In this document: positions 47,379 through 56,773 of the stretch, piece after piece
Layout of the letters: each line of letters starts with the position of its first letter
Position numbering within the stretch: the stretch's first letter is position 1
From: Bacteriovoracaceae bacterium
Lineage (GTDB): Bacteria; Bdellovibrionota; Bacteriovoracia; Bacteriovoracales; Bacteriovoracaceae
DNA: 64,000 nucleotides
Direction: 5' to 3'
NCBI GenBank assembly: GCA_025210745.1
Contig: JAOARC010000050.1
Coordinates: 62,001 to 126,000 of the forward strand
The notes under the pieces: generated by a model
Databases searched by the model: none
What the model saw: the letters and a program-made list of their open reading frames with translations, nothing else
What the model was told of the DNA's origin: nothing
Program-made: the position numbers and the translations under genes

Positions 47379-47787
47379 TTCTTAATTTCTTTAAAGTATT
47401 ATTTATTAAAGTTGACGATGTTCCCTTTGTATAAGGAAAATAAACAATACGAACACCAACTTTTTTTAGTTTATCCTCTATAGCTTCCCACTTTGATGTC
47501 TGATACCAATCATCTCCAACAAACATGATATTAAATTTAAGTTTTTTCCACATTTCGAATTTATCCATATTTTCTTGAGGGATAACAGAGTCTACATACT
47601 TAATAGATCTTACGATCTCCATTCTCTCTGAATGCGGGATAACGGAAACTTTATTCTTATACTGAACAAGCTCATCTGTCGTAACTCCAACAACAAGTTT
47701 ATCACACATGCCTTTTGCATTTCTTAACAAATTCAAATGACCAACATGAAATAAATCATAAACGCCTGATGTGTAACCAATAACCAT
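47371..47787 (-). CDS. Glycerol-3-phosphate cytidylyltransferase-like protein (TagD type)
   Basis: A 138-residue cytidylyltransferase. GVYDLFHVGHLNLLRNAK holds the HxGH nucleotide-binding motif, and ERMEIVRSIKYVD the Arg-containing second motif; FVGDDWYQTSKW is conserved. In Gram-positives TagD makes CDP-glycerol for teichoic acid. Here it may activate glycerol phosphate or another polyol phosphate for decoration of the glycan. GAGAGG precedes the ATG. It lies two bases after asnB. Confidence 0.85.
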   Translation of the reverse strand: MVIGYTSGVYDLFHVGHLNLLRNAKGMCDKLVVGVTTDELVQYKNKVSVIPHSERMEIVRSIKYVDSVIPQENMDKFEMWKKLKFNIMFVGDDWYQTSKWEAIEDKLKKVGVRIVYFPYTKGTSSTLINNTLKKLRNE

Positions 47788-47789
47788 TT

Positions 47790-49736
47790 TTACAACCTCT
47801 CCTCTATATAATCTTTAAACTCTACAAGAAATAACTCTAAATTAATCATCATCCATAACTGCATTGCTTGCTTCTGATCAATATTATTCTTTGTTTCTAA
47901 TAGTTTTTCTATAGAATTTATATTAAAGACCCCTCTTTTAACAGCTTCGCCCTCTACCAAAGTTTCTTTTGCATACTTTAAGAAGTCTCCCTTAAACCAC
48001 TCATTAAGTGGCACAGGAAAACCTACTTTTTTACGATATAAAACTTCTTTAGGTAATTTATCTTCAAATGCTTTTTTCAAAATATATTTGGGAGTATCAT
48101 ATTTTTCTGAAATCTCATCACTTAAAATAAAGCGCGCTTTTTGCATTTGTAAATCACCTGCCCACTTTAATTTATATTTTACAGGTATTGTAAAAGAAAA
48201 TTCGACAAGTCGATGATCAACGAATGGCACTCTCGCCTCGACAGAAGTTGCCATTGTCGAACTATCGACTCTTCCCAGCAATCCTAACAAGTGAACTTTC
48301 TCAAATACATACATTATTTTATTATAAAATGTATCACCCTCAAGATTTTTAAAATGGGCCTTAAAAAAATCTTCGAACTCTAAGTCAATATCGTCGACAT
48401 TAAACTCATCTCCAAGAAAACTTGCTTTTGAACGATTTGATATATAACGATAAATCGACAAAAAGAAATCGACTTCGTTATCAAATGAACTATCACCATA
48501 TCTTTTTTTAAATGATTCTAAAAATAAATGTGCCTGTTCTTTTGAAAAACCATAAGAAGTTAGATCTTGATGCCTTTCATAATCATATGGAGAACGAAAT
48601 ATTCTTCCATAACCACCAAAAATTTCATCAGCTCCTTCTCCTGATAAAACAACTGTAATTTCTTTTTTTAACTCTTTAGACATTAAATAAAGCGGGACTT
48701 CATTAGGAACACTTAAAGGTGCAGCTTTTAGTTTTATTAAATCAAGCATCGTATCAATATAATGCCGAGGATCTATTTCAATATTTTGATGATCTGTGTT
48801 GTATTTTTCAGCAACTAAATCAGCATAGTCAAATTCATTTTCTTCATAGGACTTGTATCCCACAGAGAATGTCTTAATTTTTCTAGAAGAATTCATAGCC
48901 ATCAAAGAAACTACAGCACTACTATCAACACCTCCAGATAAAAATGCTCCTACCGGTACGTCAGATATCATCCTATAGTTTACAGATGACTTTAATAAAC
49001 GATTAATTTCATCTATGTAATACTGTTCCCCTAAATCTTTGCTTTGCTCTTTAAAGAAGCTTTCAAAGCCCCAATATCTCTTTTTCTTAGCAACTCCCGC
49101 ACTAGAAATATACATATAATTTCCAGCTTCCAAAGATTGAATCCCCTCAAAAAAAGAATCATTTAATATTGGATAACGAAAAGAAAAATATGATGATACA
49201 GCTTTTTTATTTAGCTTTCTTTTTCTTCCTTCTAACACAAGAATTGCTTTTACTTCTGAGCTAAAAATAACTTTATCATTATCTAATGAATAATATAAAG
49301 GCTTAATTCCCAAGCGGTCTCGACAAAGAAATAACTCTCCCGTCTCTATATTATAAATAGAAAAAGCAAACATACCAATTAACTTATCTAGACACTTTTC
49401 TTTATAATAAATAAATGCCTGTAGTAAAACTTCAGTATCACTACATGTTTTAAACTTGCATCCCAGACAGATCAATTCTTCTCTAATTTCTTTATAATTA
49501 TAAATTTCACCATTAAAAATAATTACATATTTACCACAATCAGAAAGCATGGGTTGTTTTGCGACACTTCTTAAGTCAATAATGCTTAAACGTTTATGAC
49601 CAAAAGCTATATTTTTCCTAAAAAAAATATCATCTCCATCAGGACCACGATGACTCATACTATCGAGAGATTTTTTAAAAAAATTAGAATCAACTATCTC
49701 ACCAGTAAAATTTATCTGGCCCAATATACCACACAT
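47790..49736 (-). CDS. asnB: Glutamine-hydrolysing asparagine synthase family protein
   Basis: A 648-residue enzyme with an N-terminal class II glutaminase (Cys2 as nucleophile in MCGILGQIN; HRGPDG and FNGEIYN follow) and a C-terminal synthetase with the PP-loop FLSGGVDSSAVV near residue 262 and a conserved SGEGADEIFGGY. In glycan loci such enzymes often amidate sugar acids, as WbpS does, so an amidotransferase role on a uronic acid is as likely as asparagine synthesis. Confidence 0.92.
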   Translation of the reverse strand: MCGILGQINFTGEIVDSNFFKKSLDSMSHRGPDGDDIFFRKNIAFGHKRLSIIDLRSVAKQPMLSDCGKYVIIFNGEIYNYKEIREELICLGCKFKTCSDTEVLLQAFIYYKEKCLDKLIGMFAFSIYNIETGELFLCRDRLGIKPLYYSLDNDKVIFSSEVKAILVLEGRKRKLNKKAVSSYFSFRYPILNDSFFEGIQSLEAGNYMYISSAGVAKKKRYWGFESFFKEQSKDLGEQYYIDEINRLLKSSVNYRMISDVPVGAFLSGGVDSSAVVSLMAMNSSRKIKTFSVGYKSYEENEFDYADLVAEKYNTDHQNIEIDPRHYIDTMLDLIKLKAAPLSVPNEVPLYLMSKELKKEITVVLSGEGADEIFGGYGRIFRSPYDYERHQDLTSYGFSKEQAHLFLESFKKRYGDSSFDNEVDFFLSIYRYISNRSKASFLGDEFNVDDIDLEFEDFFKAHFKNLEGDTFYNKIMYVFEKVHLLGLLGRVDSSTMATSVEARVPFVDHRLVEFSFTIPVKYKLKWAGDLQMQKARFILSDEISEKYDTPKYILKKAFEDKLPKEVLYRKKVGFPVPLNEWFKGDFLKYAKETLVEGEAVKRGVFNINSIEKLLETKNNIDQKQAMQLWMMINLELFLVEFKDYIEERL

Positions 49737-49739
49737 TCT

Positions 49740-50630
49740 TTATGTCTCCATATCTTTGATAATCTCAGTAATAAACTGTTTTACAGGAGTCATTTTGTAA
49801 GACAAAAGCTTTTTAAGCTTATTACAATTTAAACTTATATTTATAGGCCTCTTAGCAAGATTATTAAAATCTTGATGCGAACATGGCTCAATAAAGTTCT
49901 CTTTTAAATCTCTATGCATAGCTTCTAGTATAATTTTTCCCAGTTCATACCTTGAAAGAATATCATCTCCCGCAATATTGAACTCACCTGTATAGTTTCC
50001 TAAAATAAGTTTATCTATAATTTGACAAAGATCTTTTACATACAAATAGTTTGTCGTTGAATCCGAAACTAATTTTAAGTTATTTTTTCTTTTTATATTC
50101 TCAACGATGTGAGATACAGCATTATGTCTTTGAAATGATTTTACTTTGCCAACAACAGTACTTAGTCTAAGCAATAAATAATTACTGGAATTCTCTCTTA
50201 TATATTGATCCAAATTTGTCTTTAGTTCTCCATAATAATTTAGTGCCAATGGCGTAGACTCTTCATTAAACAAAAGTTTATTACCGCTAAATACAAGGCT
50301 TGAAGAGAAATTTATCAGCTTAATATTCGTCTCATTACAAGCATCAACGAGAGACGCCGCAAAGCGGTAATTAAGCTCGTAAGAAAGCTCTTTTTTTTTC
50401 TCACATTCATCAGGGTTATTAATACCAAGACAGTTAATAATAACACTAGGCTTACATTTATCTATTAATATCTTAATTTTATTAATACTATAATTTTCTT
50501 CTTCAAAAATATTATTATTAAGTGCAAATGGTGATTTTCGACAAACACCATAAATGAACTCACTATTCCAATATTTAAATAAGTTGTAACCAATATTACT
50601 GGTTACCCCAAGAATTAATATTTTTTCCAT
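49740..50630 (-). CDS. RmlD-like NAD(P)-dependent sugar reductase
   Basis: An extended-SDR protein of 296 residues. The N-terminus ILILGVTSNIGYNLFKYW is the nucleotide-binding loop (GxxxxxG), and NYYGELKTNLDQY has the catalytic Tyr-x3-Lys, with INFSSSLVFSG supplying the Ser. Overall layout (NCLGINNPDECE, then RLSTVVG) resembles dTDP-4-dehydrorhamnose reductase, which would complete rmlA/B/C found 6.5-9 kb away. Resemblance is moderate, so another nucleotide-sugar reductase is possible. It begins the minus-strand run that ends with asnB and beyond. Confidence 0.8.
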   Translation of the reverse strand: MEKILILGVTSNIGYNLFKYWNSEFIYGVCRKSPFALNNNIFEEENYSINKIKILIDKCKPSVIINCLGINNPDECEKKKELSYELNYRFAASLVDACNETNIKLINFSSSLVFSGNKLLFNEESTPLALNYYGELKTNLDQYIRENSSNYLLLRLSTVVGKVKSFQRHNAVSHIVENIKRKNNLKLVSDSTTNYLYVKDLCQIIDKLILGNYTGEFNIAGDDILSRYELGKIILEAMHRDLKENFIEPCSHQDFNNLAKRPINISLNCNKLKKLLSYKMTPVKQFITEIIKDMET

Positions 50631-50753
50631 ACAATCTCTTACCTTAGATAGCTTATTTTCACCAGTTAATTGTTTTTAAATCAAATAGTGAAAACGAGTT
50701 TTTTAAAAGAATTTAAATAGACTTTTAAAGCCCAAGGCAATAATATTTCTAAC

Positions 50754-51893
50754 ATGAAAAAATTATCTATAGACAAGATAGGCTCATATATTAACGAGTT
50801 AAAAAGTTTCTCTTTATTCTTAGCTATATTCTTTTTTATATATATCGGATTGCGTCATAAAACTGGCCCAGATTTTTTTATATACCTTGATAGATTCACA
50901 AAGATAGATGACAAAGGGTATGACTATATTTTATTTAACTATATAAGCAAAACCTTAATAGACTTCAACCTAAATCAACAACTTCTATTTGTTCTCTACG
51001 CTTTTTTTACTATATTCCCTTTAATTTTATTCTCTAGAGAGGTGTTCAAGAGTAGAGAAAATAGAGGCGGCTTGCTTATCTTAAGTCTTTCCATAATGCT
51101 CCTGCCAGGGATGAATATCATGAGACAGGCTGCAGCAATATCTCTGTGTTTATATGCACTAAGTCTTTTTCTAAATAAAAAATACTTACTTTTTATAATT
51201 GTCTTAATAGCTGCAACATTATTTCACAAAACGGCTTTTATTTTTTTTGCAGTGTGCCCTCTTTGTCTTATTAAAATTTCATATAATAAAGCTATTAAAC
51301 ACTTTATTTTTCTATCATTAATAGCTTGTACCTTTCTAAATACTTACCCCATAATAGAAAAAATTCTTGTAGAATCAAATTTCTTTAGTACTTACCTTTC
51401 GAGAAGTCATTATACTAATGCTGCTCCTATGATGACAAAAGTTATTATTGCAACCAAAATAATTCTTTTATACTTACTTAGTTATCTTATTGATAAAAAG
51501 AAGCTGATTTTCTTTGAGTCTAAATACAACAAAAATTTATTTCAGTTAATTTCAAACTCATTAATTATAATTGCATTTTTTCTTGCCCTATCATCTAGCA
51601 TGATGAACTTGGGACGAATGTATCTTTACTTGAAACCATTAATAGCACTTGCATTAATTATAGTAATCCGTTTTTATATTAAAAATACAAAATATTTTAA
51701 ATTTACAATATATGGTTTATCGCTCATGTTTATTGCATTTAGCTATATAGGAGCAGCAAAAAAAGAAAGTGCTTTTAGACATTATACAATTAATACTTGT
51801 CTAAGTGGTGAAGCTTGTCCACAAACTTTATGGGGAGATCTTAGTAAAGCAAAGAAATGGCAGAAAAAACCTCGTATAAGTAATAATTGGTAA
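50754..51893 (+). CDS. EpsG-family polysaccharide polymerase
   Basis: A 379-residue membrane protein with about ten helices. The early segment GLRHKTGPDFFIYLDRF and the later NIMRQAAAISLCLYAL with TLFHKTAFIFF match the EpsG family, a group of Wzy-type polymerases for repeating-unit exopolysaccharides. Its last 50 residues carry a Cys pair (NTCLSGEACPQTLWG) that may form a loop in the periplasm. It heads a plus-strand trio with an epimerase and the Wzx flippase, which supports a Wzx/Wzy pathway. Confidence 0.84.
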   Translation: MKKLSIDKIGSYINELKSFSLFLAIFFFIYIGLRHKTGPDFFIYLDRFTKIDDKGYDYILFNYISKTLIDFNLNQQLLFVLYAFFTIFPLILFSREVFKSRENRGGLLILSLSIMLLPGMNIMRQAAAISLCLYALSLFLNKKYLLFIIVLIAATLFHKTAFIFFAVCPLCLIKISYNKAIKHFIFLSLIACTFLNTYPIIEKILVESNFFSTYLSRSHYTNAAPMMTKVIIATKIILLYLLSYLIDKKKLIFFESKYNKNLFQLISNSLIIIAFFLALSSSMMNLGRMYLYLKPLIALALIIVIRFYIKNTKYFKFTIYGLSLMFIAFSYIGAAKKESAFRHYTINTCLSGEACPQTLWGDLSKAKKWQKKPRISNNW

Positions 51894-51902
51894 TCTAGAT
51901 TA

Positions 51903-52736
51903 ATGAAAGAGAAAAAGAAAATTCTATTAATAGGGTCAAATGGGCTAGTAGGCAAAGCGCTACAAAAAGAGCTAAATAAATATCCAGAATTTGAAATCAC
52001 TCTATATCAAAAATCAAATCTTAAACAAGAGCTTAAAAAATATTATGATAATATTATATATTGTGCAGGAGATAACAGGTCTAATCTTGAAAGTGTACTA
52101 AACTCAATAGAAGCTCATAATACAATCTTATCAAAATTTCTTATATCTAATAATTTTTCACATCTCACATACTTTTCATCAACAAGAATATACGGAGAAA
52201 AGTGCACATCGATAAAAAATTCAATTAATATAAACTTCCAAGATCCTAGAATTTTCTTTAATCTTACAAAGCTGCTAGGAGAATCTATTACTCAGTTTTC
52301 AAAAAAACCAATATGTATTATTAGACCTTCAAACATTTACGGACTAACAACGACAAGTCCTTTATTCTTACCTACAATAACAAGGCATGCCATTGAAAAA
52401 AAACTTGTTAACATGTTCGTTTCTCCTTCATACAGCAAGGACTATATAAATGTTAAAGATGTCGCCAAGCATACTATTACACTAATGGCATCCAATAAAA
52501 CTGGTACCTATAATTTAGCATCTGGTAAGAATGTTACAGCCAAAGATATAAGTGAGGTCCTAGTAAAATATACAGATACTGAAATTATTTGGCATAAACC
52601 AATAACTCAAGAACAATTTACACCGATTGATATTTCTAAAACTCAAAAAATAATAAAAAACTACGAAACATCATCAGTTTTAGAAGACCTAAAAGATCTC
52701 ATAGATAGCTTCAAGGAGTTACAAAATAACAAGTAA
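51903..52736 (+). CDS. NAD-dependent epimerase/reductase (extended SDR)
   Basis: A 277-residue protein. ILLIGSNGLVGKALQKEL is the Rossmann loop (GxxGxxG-like), LTYFSSTRIYGE supplies the Ser, and FFNLTKLLGE takes the place of the Tyr-x3-Lys; the Tyr itself is replaced by Asn or displaced, which is unusual. IRPSNIYG and YNLASGKNVTAKDI are typical of the C-terminal domain of nucleotide-sugar enzymes. The reaction is unknown; dTDP-rhamnose or another deoxysugar step is possible. It overlaps the likely start of wzx. Confidence 0.78.
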   Translation: MKEKKKILLIGSNGLVGKALQKELNKYPEFEITLYQKSNLKQELKKYYDNIIYCAGDNRSNLESVLNSIEAHNTILSKFLISNNFSHLTYFSSTRIYGEKCTSIKNSININFQDPRIFFNLTKLLGESITQFSKKPICIIRPSNIYGLTTTSPLFLPTITRHAIEKKLVNMFVSPSYSKDYINVKDVAKHTITLMASNKTGTYNLASGKNVTAKDISEVLVKYTDTEIIWHKPITQEQFTPIDISKTQKIIKNYETSSVLEDLKDLIDSFKELQNNK

Positions 52737-54015
52737 TTTTCTGCAAATAATCATCGTCATTACATTCAGATCTTTAGGAGCAATAAGCTTACTACTGCTA
52801 AATTATTTAATATCTAATAAATTGTCACTTAGCGATGCAGGTGTATTTTTTTGGTTATTATCTTTTACGACAGTTCTCTTACAATTTGGTACTCAAGGTT
52901 ATCATGACGTTATTTTAAAAGACGCATCCCAAAAGAAAAATAACCCCCAACAACTTTTAACAAATTCAAAGTTTATTTTTCATCAAGTATTAAAGGGATC
53001 CTTTATCGTAACAGTCATTGGTTTACTATCATATAGTTTGCTTCAAAAAAGTATACCAAAACTCGAATCATTAAACTTTGTATCCTATACAGCAATGACT
53101 TTTACAGCATTTCTGTGGTGCTTTACAAACTTAACAGGACATCTTTTACAAGGTCTAAATAAGAAAATCTTATCAATATACACAATATCAATAGCAACTC
53201 CCATAATATTTTGTTTCTTTTATTTATTTCTATTAAAAGTAGAATTAACTCTTACGCATACATGTGTACTATTTTTAGTAGCTCAATTGATAAATACAAT
53301 AACATCCTATTTTTTTATAAAAAAATTTTTACATAAAACGGATCTTTCTCCAGAAGCAGAACATTTAAATAAAATGTCCAAAGAAATCTGGGCAATATCA
53401 ATAATGAGTGTTGCTTTAAATTGGGGAGCACAATTAATTAGTGGTATCTGGATTTCTCCAGAAAAAATAGCAGGTTTATCCGTTTGCATAAGAATATCCT
53501 TAGCTCTTAACTTTATCTTAATAGCAATAAATTTCATACTAGCACCCAAAATAGCAAACCTAAGTCGAGAAAATAAAAATAAAGAATTACAGATAACAAT
53601 AAGCTCTTTTATGAACTATACTTATTTTATGCTTATTCCACTAATATTCTTTTTAGCTTTCTTCAAAAAAAATATTTTAAATTTATTTGGAAATGACTAT
53701 ATTAATTTTGACACTGTTCTAATTATTTTGATTTTTGGACAAGTGATAAATGTACTGACAGGGCCAGCGGGCTACCTTTTAACCATGTCAGGTAATGAAA
53801 AAAGTATGAAGCATATCTATATTATATCAACCCTTACAACACTTATTGGTATTTTTATTATGACACCTATTTATGGAGTATTAGGAGCTGCAATTTCAAC
53901 AACTTTAGGAATATGCACACAAAATCTAGGTGCCACATATTTAGTAAAGAAGAAAGTGGGAATATCTATTATTCCAAGCTTTAGGCCCTATTTAAAAGCC
54001 TTAACTAATAAGTAG
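52726..54015 (+). CDS. Wzx-type oligosaccharide flippase with a probable ATA start
   Basis: Polytopic protein (about 12 helices, 430 residues) of the MATE/MviN-related flippase group, moving lipid-linked repeat units across the inner membrane. The first helix (TSNFLQIIIVITFRSLGA) lies upstream of the first conventional start codon (TTG 52822), so translation must begin earlier. The frame opens only at 52705 and has no ATG, GTG or TTG in between. AAGGAG at 52713-52718 lies seven bases before ATA 52726, which is where an ATG would be expected. Either ATA is used or the ATG was mutated or misread. The gene overlaps the preceding gene by 11 bases. Confidence 0.75.
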   Translation: MTSNFLQIIIVITFRSLGAISLLLLNYLISNKLSLSDAGVFFWLLSFTTVLLQFGTQGYHDVILKDASQKKNNPQQLLTNSKFIFHQVLKGSFIVTVIGLLSYSLLQKSIPKLESLNFVSYTAMTFTAFLWCFTNLTGHLLQGLNKKILSIYTISIATPIIFCFFYLFLLKVELTLTHTCVLFLVAQLINTITSYFFIKKFLHKTDLSPEAEHLNKMSKEIWAISIMSVALNWGAQLISGIWISPEKIAGLSVCIRISLALNFILIAINFILAPKIANLSRENKNKELQITISSFMNYTYFMLIPLIFFLAFFKKNILNLFGNDYINFDTVLIILIFGQVINVLTGPAGYLLTMSGNEKSMKHIYIISTLTTLIGIFIMTPIYGVLGAAISTTLGICTQNLGATYLVKKKVGISIIPSFRPYLKALTNK

Positions 54016-54981
54016 CTCAACCCATTTTTTAATACTAAAACAATCTATTTTTTCTCTGAATTCATTATACTCACTTTGTGTGATTTTATTATTAATAAAT
54101 ACAGATAAGTCCTCTGTTGAATCTCGATTAATTACTTTAATAAATTTATCATCATAAAAACTAGCATTACGAATATACTTATTAGTTGTAATTAGTTTAC
54201 AACCACATGCTAACGCTTCAAAAGTTCGACATGTAAAACCACTTTGATTGGGATGCTGATAATCAATAACAGCTTTTGACCTTTGGAACACACTAGAAAC
54301 TTGCTTCTTACTCAAGGCTTTTGTTTTCCCTAGTTTAAATAACATTATCATGTTTTTAAAAGAGGGAAAAAGACTTAAAACTCTAAAAATTTTAACTTTT
54401 CTTCCCTGTATATATATATGATTAAAAACTCTTCCCTTAAAATTATTTAATAAATAAAAAATTGATATTCTATCTGAATGAAAAGTTCCAATAAAAGATA
54501 AGTCATATTCTTTTTGTTGCTTACTTGGCTTAAACTCTGTTTCATAAAACAAAGTTTTATAATTAAGCTCTTTGTTCATTTGAGAATCTTGATAATCGAA
54601 AGAATACGCCTTATCAACAAGAGAAATCAAATTTAATGAGTTTGGCTTATTTTTTACAGAGTCCCACAAATACAATCTCGTACTAAGTTTTTTTTCTTTT
54701 TGCTTAATATCTTTTAACATCTGAGCCGTAAAAACCTCAGGTGTTATAATAAGAAGCATTTGTGTATTATAATTAAGTATTTTTTGTATTATTTCTTTTT
54801 TATATTTTTGTATTTTTTTTTGTAGTAAAAAATTCAATCTAAGTCGTATTACAATTTTCATTGCAATCGTATTTTCTGGACGATCATCAATATATTGAAC
54901 CTCATGACCAAGATTAGCAATTTCTTGAGTAATAGAATTTTCATAACCAAAAAAACGAGGGCATACTACTGTTATTCTCAT
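54001..54981 (-). CDS. CgeB-like glycosyltransferase
   Basis: A 326-residue GT-B-like protein. The C-terminal segment SKAVIDYQHPNQSGFTCRTFEALACGCKLI matches the donor-site motif of CgeB-like enzymes in polysaccharide loci (in parts: FEALACG then LITTNKY). The N-terminal half is Lys-rich. ATG 54981 overlaps the stop of the acetyltransferase gene (ATGA), which fixes the start; the frame also extends five codons upstream. Its 3' end overlaps the convergent wzx gene by 15 bases. Donor sugar unknown. Confidence 0.75.
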   Translation of the reverse strand: MRITVVCPRFFGYENSITQEIANLGHEVQYIDDRPENTIAMKIVIRLRLNFLLQKKIQKYKKEIIQKILNYNTQMLLIITPEVFTAQMLKDIKQKEKKLSTRLYLWDSVKNKPNSLNLISLVDKAYSFDYQDSQMNKELNYKTLFYETEFKPSKQQKEYDLSFIGTFHSDRISIFYLLNNFKGRVFNHIYIQGRKVKIFRVLSLFPSFKNMIMLFKLGKTKALSKKQVSSVFQRSKAVIDYQHPNQSGFTCRTFEALACGCKLITTNKYIRNASFYDDKFIKVINRDSTEDLSVFINNKITQSEYNEFREKIDCFSIKKWVELLIS

Positions 54982-55532
54982 ACTACTCTTTCCCACTTTT
55001 TAGTTATCTTATTATATTTTTTAATTACTTTTGCTGGGTTTCCAACAATAACACAATGATCTCCAAACTTTCCCTTAACAACTGAATTAGCTCCAACAAT
55101 ACAATGATTTCCTAATTGACTTCCCGGCATTATAATTGAGCCAAAACCAATAAAGCAATTCTCACCAATACAAACATCCTTAACCTCTAAACTTTGATCT
55201 GTTACACTCTTACTTATATCTTCAAATTTATGGTTAACATTTGTAATCATTATATTACTACTTAATAGTGTTCCTCTTCCTATTTTTAACATACCAGCAG
55301 AAATTAAATGTAAGTTTTGTCCAGCACTTACCTCATCTTCAATTAATATTTGTGCTTTTTTATAATGAGTGATGACCTCCATTCTAAGATGAGGGTAGAT
55401 CCTCACTCTCGCTCCAAATGAAACTCGACTTAACCCCTTTAAAAATAGTGGTTTTCCTAAATAACAAAGCTTACCCATTTTTTTAAAAAATAAAGAATAA
55501 CATATTGCCCTCATCACCCAAAATATTTTCAA
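54978..55532 (-). CDS. Hexapeptide-repeat O-acetyltransferase
   Basis: A 184-residue left-handed beta-helix acyltransferase. Imperfect hexapeptide repeats run from about residue 40 to 170 (VCIGENCFIGFGSIIMPGS, then GANSVVKG), and VGNPAKVIKKY is the typical C-terminal loop. It probably uses acetyl-CoA to acetylate a sugar of the glycan. TTG is the start codon inside the end of the previous gene (TTGA overlap), with AAGGA eight bases upstream. Confidence 0.88.
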   Translation of the reverse strand: MKIFWVMRAICYSLFFKKMGKLCYLGKPLFLKGLSRVSFGARVRIYPHLRMEVITHYKKAQILIEDEVSAGQNLHLISAGMLKIGRGTLLSSNIMITNVNHKFEDISKSVTDQSLEVKDVCIGENCFIGFGSIIMPGSQLGNHCIVGANSVVKGKFGDHCVIVGNPAKVIKKYNKITKKWERVV

Positions 55533-56773
55533 TCTTCACATCCTTTTAAATAATCTAAAATAGCAAGAGGTAATTCTGCAGAAATATCTCTAAAGTGACC
55601 ATCAAATAAATAATTATAGCAAAAATTATACATAAATGTTAAACGCTTCAAAATCAAAATATTATTCTCTTCTAAAGCTAATCTTATTTCATCAGCATCT
55701 TTAACCTTAGTTACAACATCCATATAATAAGAATTTCCCAAAGCGAGAATAAGCTTATTCGATAATAATGACTCAACTCCCAACATAGAGTTATTAACAA
55801 TAATAGCATCAACCCTATCAATTGAATCTATTGCTGCAAGATTTTGATCAAGAACGACATCTTTATTTTGATTAATAATATTATATAATTCAGATTCATA
55901 ACCATTTTTATATAGAGGATGTTCACGTACAAGAACTTTCCATCCCAAAGGAAGGCCTCTAATAGTTTCTTCTAATATTTGCGCATGATTTTTATAGTTA
56001 GGACTATGAATAATCAGATTAGCATCATGAGGAACTTGTAAAGCCAATAAGACCTCTTTGCTAACTTTTGCTGGGTTTTCCTTATTTGTTTTCTTTTGTA
56101 TACTAAGCTTTAAACGATCTAAGATAACATCTATAATATTTTGCTCTCTAAGATCTAATGGTATTAATAAGTTCAACAAAGGTAAATTCAAACAAAAATC
56201 TAAGCCTCTTAGCCAAAACTTTCTTTTTTTTCGTTGATTTTTTTTTCTCTTTATAAAGCTTTGTATCTTTTCAACTAATTCTTTTTCACTATTTCCAGTG
56301 TCTATATCCCAATTTTTAGCAATTGAAGAAAATGCATTTACACCAACAGGGTCAATCATCGTTGTTCTAAATGGTCCTTGCTCAAAATAAAAACATTTAA
56401 TGGCGTTTTCTTTACATATTAAGCTCAAAACTTTCGATGGAATTTTACTATCTCCACTTATTAAAACAACATCTGGTTCAATTTCTTTAATTTTTTCTTT
56501 AAAGTGATCATAATATCGACTTGCCGATTTTAAATACTTACTTCTATTTTTAGAAAAATATTTTTCATCACGGTGAAATACCAAACAAGAATCTAAGTGA
56601 TCATATACATTTTTATTTCTAGAAAATAAAAGGCATGACTTTTTCTTACCTTTATAACCTAGAAAACCACTTAGATGACTAGAAATATGATGATAGTCTC
56701 CCTTATTGGCTTTTTCGATATCATAAAAAAATGATGAAAAATCGTCATAAAAACCAAAAGATAAAATTTTCAT
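55529..56773 (-). CDS. Capsule polysaccharide biosynthesis (KpsS/KpsC-like) protein
   Basis: A 414-residue protein. The C-terminal half holds WKVLVREHPLYKNGYESE and then VNNSMLGVESLLSNKLILALG, the R(x)HP...NSxxGxEsLxxxKxVxxLG pattern of the capsule_synth family (PF05159), which includes Kdo transferases KpsC and KpsS. The N-terminal half has no clear match. kdsD in the same locus would provide Kdo precursor, which fits. It overlaps rmlC by four bases (ATGA). Confidence 0.7.
   Translation of the reverse strand: MKILSFGFYDDFSSFFYDIEKANKGDYHHISSHLSGFLGYKGKKKSCLLFSRNKNVYDHLDSCLVFHRDEKYFSKNRSKYLKSASRYYDHFKEKIKEIEPDVVLISGDSKIPSKVLSLICKENAIKCFYFEQGPFRTTMIDPVGVNAFSSIAKNWDIDTGNSEKELVEKIQSFIKRKKNQRKKRKFWLRGLDFCLNLPLLNLLIPLDLREQNIIDVILDRLKLSIQKKTNKENPAKVSKEVLLALQVPHDANLIIHSPNYKNHAQILEETIRGLPLGWKVLVREHPLYKNGYESELYNIINQNKDVVLDQNLAAIDSIDRVDAIIVNNSMLGVESLLSNKLILALGNSYYMDVVTKVKDADEIRLALEENNILILKRLTFMYNFCYNYLFDGHFRDISAELPLAILDYLKGCED

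Noticed and set aside
50631-50753. JUMPstart/ops element of polysaccharide operons
   Set aside because: The GGCGGTAG core is not present in this or the other divergent gaps of the locus.
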